Shown here piece after piece: positions 1 through 4,365 of a stretch of DNA of 13,738 nucleotides. Made by a program: the position numbers and the translations under genes. Below the pieces are notes generated by a model, which made no database searches, was not told where the DNA came from, and worked only from the letters and a program-made list of their open reading frames with translations. The DNA comes from an uncultured Clostridia bacterium (GTDB lineage Bacteria; Bacillota; Clostridia; TANB77; CAG-508), in NCBI GenBank assembly GCA_948664205.1, contig CAPNDH010000033.1, forward strand, positions 1,488 to 15,225, read 5' to 3'. Position 1 is the stretch's first letter; every line of letters begins with the position of its first letter.

Positions 1-297
1 AAAGGTTTAGAACAATATGTTTCTGCTGTTAGGTGTCAAAAAGACTATGCAGATATTGAATTCAAATATTCTCCTTATGTTACACATTATAGTATAAAAT
101 GTGGATTCAATAAACATCATATGTTGCTTATGGATACCTATCATCCTTTAGAACATGTTAAGTCTTATGGCATTCCTTTTGTTGATTGGCAGAGATATGA
201 TGATGCCTTACATGAATCACAACAAATATCTATTTTACAAAATAAGGTACTTAAAAATATTAAATGTACATTTCTTAAAATAAATTCAAAAAAATAA
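1..297 (+). CDS. 3' end of an unrecognised protein (partial)
   Basis: Frame 1 is open from the first base to the TAA at 295-297, giving 98 residues of a protein whose start lies outside the window. I do not recognise the family. Visible features are several aromatic residues and histidines (for example HHMLLMDTYHP and GIPFVDWQRYDD) and a basic, lysine-rich C-terminus ending INSKK. There is no transmembrane segment or obvious catalytic motif. Its stop lies inside the upstream arm of a bidirectional hairpin terminator, and the next gene is convergent, so this is the last gene of a rightward transcript. Whether it belongs to the phage-like element or to host DNA cannot be told from this fragment. 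That it is coding is supported by the uninterrupted frame in AT-rich DNA and by the terminator at its end. Confidence 0.6.
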   Translation, partial: KGLEQYVSAVRCQKDYADIEFKYSPYVTHYSIKCGFNKHHMLLMDTYHPLEHVKSYGIPFVDWQRYDDALHESQQISILQNKVLKNIKCTFLKINSKK

Positions 298-325
298 TGG
301 ATTCATCTCCATTATTTTATTTTTT
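293..325. terminator. Bidirectional intrinsic terminator between convergent genes
   Basis: An 8-bp perfect stem (AATAATGG at 293-300, CCATTATT at 309-316) encloses an 8-nt loop and is followed by a T-rich tract on the plus strand (317-325). On the minus strand the stem is also followed by a run of T (complement of 286-292). It lies between the stop codons of the convergent genes ending at 297 and 312, so it can serve both. Confidence 0.75.
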
Positions 326-647
326 GCTCTAATTTTTCTATTCCTTCTTTAATTGCAATGTTTATTAGTACATAAATTGGAATATTATATTTCTTCTTCA
401 TTTTGTTTAATGTTTCTAATGCTGATTTTCTCATTATAACTGAATGTTTTTCTAGGTCTTTCATTTCACGCATTGTTACTTGCTCTTTTTCTGCTAATTC
501 ATATATACATAAATTGATGATTTTGCTTACAGATGCATCAAATTCATTTTCTGATAATCTTATTAAATTTTCATATAAATCCGATTCAATATCTAATGTC
601 CTTTGACTTAAGGTTTCTTTTCTTAATAAAGTATCTAGCATTCCCAC
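312..647 (-). CDS. Small regulator with two ribbon-helix-helix-like segments
   Basis: This is a 111-aa soluble protein. I chose the GTG at 647 because AAAGGAG sits 9 nt upstream; the frame is open further, to an ATG at 746, but that start has no Shine-Dalgarno sequence, and an ATG two codons inside (641) is an alternative. Two stretches have the pattern of a short beta strand, a helix, a turn and a second helix seen in MetJ/Arc/CopG proteins: roughly residues 15-52 (TLDIESDLYENLIRL then ASVSKIINLCIYEL) and 68-105 (SVIMRKSALETLNKM then PIYVLINIAIKEGIEKL). A heptad-like linker joins them. RHH proteins normally dimerise to form one DNA-binding sheet, so two copies in one chain could form a pseudo-dimer. 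The fold is inferred from pattern only, and the target is unknown. It ends in the shared terminator at 293-325. Confidence 0.6.
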   Translation of the reverse strand: MGMLDTLLRKETLSQRTLDIESDLYENLIRLSENEFDASVSKIINLCIYELAEKEQVTMREMKDLEKHSVIMRKSALETLNKMKKKYNIPIYVLINIAIKEGIEKLEQKIK

Positions 648-749
648 TTTATATCGCTCCTTTCTATTGTACTGTATCGAATTTATTATAAAATATTTAT
701 GCTTATAATATAATGTTTGTAGAACGAATAAATAATATGCGTTCAATCG

Positions 750-778
750 TTGTTTTTTGTCTTTTTTTGTGTTATACT
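750..778 (+). promoter_or_regulatory. Promoter of the 56-aa membrane peptide
   Basis: TTGTTT (750-755) and TATACT (773-778) are separated by 17 nt, with an extended -10 (TGT just before TATACT). Predicted transcription start is near 785, giving a leader of about 30 nt that contains AAAGGAG. Confidence 0.65.
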
Positions 779-815
779 AATATACAGTAGTAAATTATTA
801 TAAAGGAGTGATTTT

Positions 816-986
816 ATGATGTTCGCAGATTTTATATTGCAATGGATTTATTCATTACCAGTTGAGCAACAAGGTCCTACAACCGTTATGATATGTTTGT
901 TCTGTCTTGAATTGTTATTTGGATTATTATCTATAAAAGCTACTAACGATTATGTTCGTGCTGTTAAGAAATCTAGAGGCTATTAA
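816..986 (+). CDS. 56-aa single-span membrane peptide
   Basis: The ATG at 816 (a second ATG follows at once) lies 7 nt after AAAGGAG at 802-808, downstream of a good promoter, and the frame ends at TAA 984-986. The peptide starts with a short amphipathic segment (MMFADFILQWIYSLP). A hydrophobic stretch at about residues 23-43 (TVMICLFCLELLFGLLSI) looks like one transmembrane helix, and the tail is basic (YVRAVKKSRGY). This layout predicts a C-in membrane anchor. I do not recognise the family; small hydrophobic peptides of this kind are common in phage accessory regions and in holin or toxin roles, but nothing here distinguishes those. The gene is monocistronic, since its stop lies in the loop of a terminator hairpin. 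Confidence 0.65.
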   Translation: MMFADFILQWIYSLPVEQQGPTTVMICLFCLELLFGLLSIKATNDYVRAVKKSRGY

Positions 987-996
987 GCCTCTTTTC
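975..996 (+). terminator. Intrinsic terminator of the membrane peptide gene
   Basis: AGAGGC (975-980) pairs with GCCTCT (987-992) around a 6-nt loop that contains the TAA stop codon, followed by TTTTCT. The coding end and terminator overlap, so the transcript is very short. Confidence 0.75.
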
Positions 997-1017
997 TATA
1001 TACTTTCATTTAATCAC

Positions 1018-1046
1018 TTGACAAATTTTTACTTTTAAGTTATACA
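1018..1046 (+). promoter_or_regulatory. Strong sigma-A promoter of the sigma-4-like gene
   Basis: TTGACA at 1018-1023 and TATACA at 1041-1046 are separated by exactly 17 nt. Transcription would start near 1053, leaving a leader of about 50 nt with AGGAGG placed just before the ATG at 1104. Confidence 0.75.
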
Positions 1047-1103
1047 AACGCACAATGGTTTTCTATTAGCTAATAAACCTAATTTTTTTTATAGGAGGTA
1101 ATA

Positions 1104-1433
1104 ATGTATAAATTTATTGAGCAGCGAGATACTACTGATGCTTTAGTTGAACTTATGAAGGACATCACAATATCTAATTCTGACAAGGAAAAAATTTATA
1201 ATACTATTATGATGTTTAGAAACACTCCAAAGCAACAAGACAGATTTGTACGAGCTTTTGGTTTAAAGCCACCTAATTTTAGAAAAGAAAGCATACAAGA
1301 AATTGCTCAATCATATAATTGTTCAGTTTCTGCTATACATAGTTCTTTATTAGCTGTACAATCTACCTTATATCGCATCCCATATGAGTATTTTCTAGTT
1401 ATTAAGGAAATATACGAAAAGTACAAAAATTAG
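1104..1433 (+). CDS. Small protein with sigma-70 region-4-like HTH
   Basis: The protein has 109 residues. The start is fixed by ATAGGAGGT 6-8 nt upstream and by a consensus promoter. The C-terminal half (about residues 45-92) has the pattern of sigma factor region 4: a helix ending in RAFGLKP, then ESIQEIAQSYNCSVSAIHSS, in which IQEIAQSYNCS is the first helix and turn and VSAIHSSLLAVQSTL the recognition helix. There is no region 2, so it is not a full sigma factor. Free-standing region-4-like proteins occur in Gram-positive phages as small transcription regulators (family knowledge, not tested here). It stands alone with its own promoter and terminator and converges on the RinA-like gene at the end of the early operon. 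An alternative reading is a generic HTH regulator. Confidence 0.65.
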   Translation: MYKFIEQRDTTDALVELMKDITISNSDKEKIYNTIMMFRNTPKQQDRFVRAFGLKPPNFRKESIQEIAQSYNCSVSAIHSSLLAVQSTLYRIPYEYFLVIKEIYEKYKN

Positions 1434-1440
1434 TATTATT

Positions 1441-1473
1441 GAGATTTCTAGCATTATGTTAGAAATCTCTTTT
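1441..1473. terminator. Intrinsic terminator between convergent genes
   Basis: A perfect 10-bp stem (GAGATTTCTA at 1441-1450, TAGAAATCTC at 1460-1469) has a 9-nt loop and is followed by TTTTA on the plus strand. On the minus strand the trailing sequence is only moderately T-rich, so it is a strong plus-strand terminator and at best a weaker one for the early operon ending at 1472. Confidence 0.8.
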
Positions 1474-1879
1474 ATATTAGCCCCATTTCTTTTCCAACAT
1501 ATTCAATTATTTTCCCCTTCATTCTGTAGTATGTTCTTTCTGATACTGGGAAATCATAGCAGACTTTTATTTTATTATTTGCATCTGTTTCTTTGTAGTT
1601 CATTTCAAAAAATCTTTTATGATCAGCATCAAGTTTCTTTAGGGCATTTTCAATACATTCTTTATTATATTCCATTTTATATATTGCCATTGGAGTTGAT
1701 AACCTTATTACTTTGTCAAGTGTTGGATCTGATTTATTATTCCCTTTTGGTTGTCCATCTGCAGGTGGAGGACTTGATGAGATAATATCTTGCCTTATGG
1801 CTTCTATCTTTTTTTCATAGCTTTTATAATTAGTTAATTCATAATCTATATAATTATATACTTTTTTATTTATTCTCAT
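1472..1879 (-). CDS. RinA/ArpU-like phage transcriptional regulator
   Basis: The protein has 135 residues. The ATG at 1879 follows AAGGAGG by 7 nt inside the end of the VRR-NUC gene, with a 14-nt overlap, so the two are probably translationally coupled. The N-terminus (KKVYNYIDYELTNYKSY), the SSSPPPADGQPKGNNKSDPT segment at about 34-53 and a C-terminal HTH-like part (FPVSERTYYRMKGKIIEYVG, about 110-128) match the typical layout of the RinA/ArpU family of late-gene activators in phages of Gram-positive bacteria. Such proteins usually close the early module and activate the promoter of the terminase/packaging genes. Here no packaging gene follows on this strand within the window. The family assignment is by recognised pattern. 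Confidence 0.75.
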   Translation of the reverse strand: MRINKKVYNYIDYELTNYKSYEKKIEAIRQDIISSSPPPADGQPKGNNKSDPTLDKVIRLSTPMAIYKMEYNKECIENALKKLDADHKRFFEMNYKETDANNKIKVCYDFPVSERTYYRMKGKIIEYVGKEMGLI

Positions 1880-2180
1880 TTTCGTTCCTCCTTAGCAATT
1901 TATTATTTTCTAATATTTTTTGTACATCTTCTATACTGTATGCTATTCCTGTTATTGCACCTGCTTCTTTTAATTTTTTTAATGTTATTTCTTGCAATTT
2001 GGTTGGAGTGTTTCCTGGTACTTTTACCTCAATACATACTATTTTTCCTGCATACACACACATAATATCTGGTAGACCTATTACCGAATATTGATTTCCA
2101 TGATTCTTCCAGACTACCGCATTTGGAAGATTATCCTTTAAATACTTTTGTATTTTTCTTTGTAAAACACTTTCTAACAT
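1866..2180 (-). CDS. VRR-NUC domain nuclease
   Basis: This 104-aa protein matches a stand-alone VRR-NUC domain of the PD-(D/E)XK nuclease superfamily. Visible elements are an N-terminal helix with E3 and Q7, GLPDI with the metal-binding D38, IEVK with E51 and K53, and the following TPTKLQ with Q63. The size is typical of phage versions, which act on branched or single-strand-containing DNA during replication or packaging. It starts at ATG 2180 with AAAGGAGG 7 nt upstream. This start overlaps the last codons of the relic methyltransferase frame (stop at 2174-2176), suggesting that the two genes were once translationally coupled. All key residues are present, so it is expected to be active. Confidence 0.85.
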   Translation of the reverse strand: MLESVLQRKIQKYLKDNLPNAVVWKNHGNQYSVIGLPDIMCVYAGKIVCIEVKVPGNTPTKLQEITLKKLKEAGAITGIAYSIEDVQKILENNKLLRRNENENK

Positions 2181-3681
2181 TTCGATTCCTCCTTTAGCAG
2201 TTTTTTTAGTATTTCTTCTAATACATTTACTACTATGGAGTTTCCTGCCTGCTTGTATAACTGTGTGTCGCTTGTAGGAATTTCTTTTGCTTTGTAAAAG
2301 TCAGTATCATCAAATCCGCATAAGCCTCCAACATTCAAGTGGTGTCAATCTTCTTATTTTATATTCTGGATATTTTTCTTTCATCACATAAGTAGGATTT
2401 CCTTGAACAGCTTTTACTGTTGGTGTTATTCCAGTTTCTGATATTACTCTACCTGCTTCATGTCCACTTGGAAAACAATTCCCCTCTACCATTATTTTAT
2501 TTGTATTTACCAATGTGGCTTGTCTGCATCCAGTATCTAAAGTTTGTGCTACACCATGTCCTACTCTACCTCTTTTTTTATTTGAATATGGAAAATTCAT
2601 GTTGATGCTATCTCCTTCTGTTGCTGTGTCATATCCTTTTTTTGTTGCGTTTATTACATTTATCATAGGTTGTCTATATCCACCTTGCATTGTATCTAAT
2701 GGTGGAGCGATTCCTTCTTTTTCATACACGCTTCCTGCTTGATGTCTTTTTCCATCTTTATCAAAGATTCCACCTATTCTTTCTACCATAACTTTTGGCT
2801 TTATATTTCCACCTTGCATTGCTGTTACTGTAGGTGCTATTCCTTTGTCTGAATAAACTTTATTTGATGACCTATACCATCCTTTGTTATTCAAATCTCC
2901 TGCCTCTATGATATTTCCGTTAGCATATCCATGTGTTCCTGCAATTATTGTCGGACTTATTCCATCTGGAGAATATACTTGACCTGCTTGGCTATTTGGT
3001 GTTATTTCTCCAACTTTTGCAATTTCTCCATTATTTTGTTCTTTTGCAATAAATCCTTTAATCATATTTTCTGATAGAAAATACTTTTCATCTACTTCAT
3101 TTTCAAGTATATCCTTTAATCTTAACCCATTATCAAACTCTGTTGGAAATTCAAATGTTCCTGTGTCTATATCTTTTCTAATGCTGACTATAAAGACTCG
3201 TTCCCTATTTTGTGGTACACCGAAATTCTTGGCATTAAGTACCTTCCAGTAGTTATTGTATCCTGCATTTTCCAAATCCTTTAGGATCATATCAAATGTT
3301 TCCTTGAATCTCTTACTTGTTAGATTTTTTACATTTTCTATAATCGAGTATTTTGGTTTAGTTTCCTTTAGTATTCTTATGCCTTCATAATATAGTCCGC
3401 TTCTAGTTCCTATTTCTACGCCTTTTAGTTTTCCTGCTACTGATATATCCTGACAAGGAAATCCCCAAGTCATCATATCAATTTTCTTTTCTGCATTAAC
3501 AAAATGTATTTCTCTAATATCTCCTAGGTTTAATTCTTCGGATTCATTATGTATTGCACAATAACTTTTTATAGCATATTTATCAATTTCACTAAATCCT
3601 ACTAATTCATAAGGGATATTCTGTCTTTTTAGTGCTTTTTCAAATGCACCGATTCCGAGTAAATAAGCTCAATAATTTCAT
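2174..3681 (-). pseudogene. C5 cytosine DNA methyltransferase with two frameshifts
   Basis: A complete methyltransferase can be reconstructed over three frames. The ATG at 3681 (AAGGATG upstream) starts MKLLSLF, the beginning of SAM-binding motif I. One surplus base at about 3660 shifts the frame, and the rest of motif I (GIGAFEKAL) continues in the next frame, which has no start codon before ATG 3476. The central frame (2310-3476) carries motif IV GFPCQD with the catalytic Cys, motif VI ENV, motif VIII QNRER and motif IX RRLTPLECWRLM. A second surplus base at 2318 stops it, while the motif X part (GNSIVVNVLEEI) runs on in another frame to TAG 2174-2176. Between motifs VIII and IX lie five diverged repeats. 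Without motif I the longest ORF should not bind SAM, so the gene is called inactive unless the shifts are sequencing errors or recoding. Confidence 0.85.
2397..2984 (-). repeat. Five protein-level repeats in the methyltransferase target-recognition region
   Basis: In the frame starting at 3476, residues about 165-183, 205-223, 248-266, 304-319 and 342-360 follow the same plan: G-x-V-x-S/E-x-x-GI-x-PT-x-x-A-x-x-GG. The fourth copy is degenerate. Spacing varies from 38 to 56 residues and the DNA copies have diverged. They occupy the place where C5 methyltransferases carry the target-recognition domain. Confidence 0.7.
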
Positions 3682-3706
3682 ATTATTTCATCCTTTTTCT
3701 ACTTAT

Positions 3707-4087
3707 TTACCCTTTTGATTTCTCAATTATCTCCTTCCAAATCTCGACATATTTTCTGATTTCCATTTCGAGTTCGGTTATACTTCTTTTTTCGTTGTAT
3801 ACTCTATCTATTTTGCACAATTGCATTCCATATTTCTGGTCTAGTTCTGGATTTTCATTTAGAAATTCAATTTGTTTTCTAGTTAAATTTCCTGGACCAT
3901 ATTGTGTCATATAATCCATTAGCTCATTCGCCTTTTTAGGTGTAAATGATGCTAGTTGTTTTTTCTCTAGTTCTATAATTTTTTTTACCAATTCTTCATA
4001 TTCTGTTTTCCATTTTTTCAATTGTTTTTCTGGTAATTTATCTGCTTTTTCTTTTTGTTTCAATAGTTTCGCTAATTCTTCATCCAT
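3707..4087 (-). CDS. Coiled-coil protein next to the candidate origin
   Basis: The protein has 126 residues and I do not recognise the family. Residues 1-50 are highly charged with heptad-like spacing (LAKLLKQKEKADKLPEKQLKK, then EYEELVKKIIELEKKQL), predicting a coiled coil. A short middle part (FTPKKANELMDYMTQYGPGNLTRKQIEFL) is followed by a second helical, charged part. No catalytic motif is visible. The only ATG that fits is at 4087, and it lacks a normal Shine-Dalgarno: the upstream bases are GAAAGTG and then an iteron copy (TGTAACA on this strand), so translation may be weak or affected by iteron binding. It sits between the iteron region and the methyltransferase, 25 nt before the latter's ATG. 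A role at the origin is possible but is only inferred from position. Confidence 0.6.
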   Translation of the reverse strand: MDEELAKLLKQKEKADKLPEKQLKKWKTEYEELVKKIIELEKKQLASFTPKKANELMDYMTQYGPGNLTRKQIEFLNENPELDQKYGMQLCKIDRVYNEKRSITELEMEIRKYVEIWKEIIEKSKG

Positions 4088-4090
4088 TTT

Positions 4091-4185
4091 TGTTACACTT
4101 TCTTATGTGTAACAGGTGTAACAATGTGTGACGCATTTTTCGTTTATATTTCAATGTTTTTAGCATTTTGTCACACATCACACAT
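4091..4185. repeat. Iteron cluster 1
   Basis: TGTTACAC (4091-4098), then three closely packed direct copies ending TGTAACA (4108-4114), TGTAACA (4117-4123) and TGTGACG (4127-4133), about 9-10 bp apart (roughly one helical turn). Two copies in the reverse orientation follow, TCACACAT at 4171-4178 and 4178-4185. Confidence 0.75.
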
Positions 4186-4260
4186 TTTTTTAACATATAC
4201 TATATAGAATAAAAAAAATATGATTTTCTATTTTTATATTTTTTTATCCTATATGTAAAA

Positions 4261-4358
4261 TTACATTTTATGTGTGATTTGTGTTACATTTTATGTATTA
4301 TTACAGCCCCAACTTTTTCGCTGTCACACAAACCGTTACACATGTGTTACACATCACA
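4261..4358. repeat. Iteron cluster 2
   Basis: A 13-bp direct repeat TTACATTTTATGT occurs at 4261-4273 and 4284-4296, with TGTGTGA (4271-4277) between. Next come TGTCACACA (4322-4330) and GTTACACAT at 4335-4343 and again at 4346-4354 (11-bp period). The last pair forms overlapping palindromes, ACACATGTGT (4338-4347) and ATGTGTTACACAT (4342-4354). ATCACAC ends the set at 4353-4359. Confidence 0.75.
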
Positions 4359-4365
4359 CTTATTT

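Larger units (their letters stand above)
4088..4365. other. Candidate phage replication origin (iterons flanking an AT-rich core)
   Basis: This 278-bp gap is the largest non-coding stretch in the early operon and lies immediately downstream of the primase-helicase stop codon. It holds about a dozen copies, in both orientations, of a TGTGTNAC-like motif (variants TGTGTAACA, TGTGTGACG, TGTCACACA, GTTACACAT). They are split into two clusters (4091-4185 and 4261-4358) around a core at 4186-4270 with only 9 G/C in 85 bases. Iterons next to an easily melted core, beside the gene for a primase-helicase, is the known design of P4-type and many phage or plasmid origins. That it works as an origin is inference. 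No coding frame with a start and ribosome site is seen in it. Confidence 0.65.

Noticed and set aside
312..746. 144-aa version of the RHH-like gene starting at 746
   Set aside because: There is no ribosome site at 746, and the extra residues are encoded by the AT-rich intergenic region. AAAGGAG is well placed for GTG 647.
2310..3681. Programmed ribosomal frameshifting to produce a full methyltransferase
   Set aside because: Neither break has a slippery heptamer or an obvious stimulatory structure, and two separate shifts in one gene would be required.
4091..4359. CRISPR-like array
   Set aside because: The repeats are only 7-13 bp, occur in both orientations with irregular spacing of about 7-25 bp, and there are no spacers or cas genes. 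They fit iterons instead.
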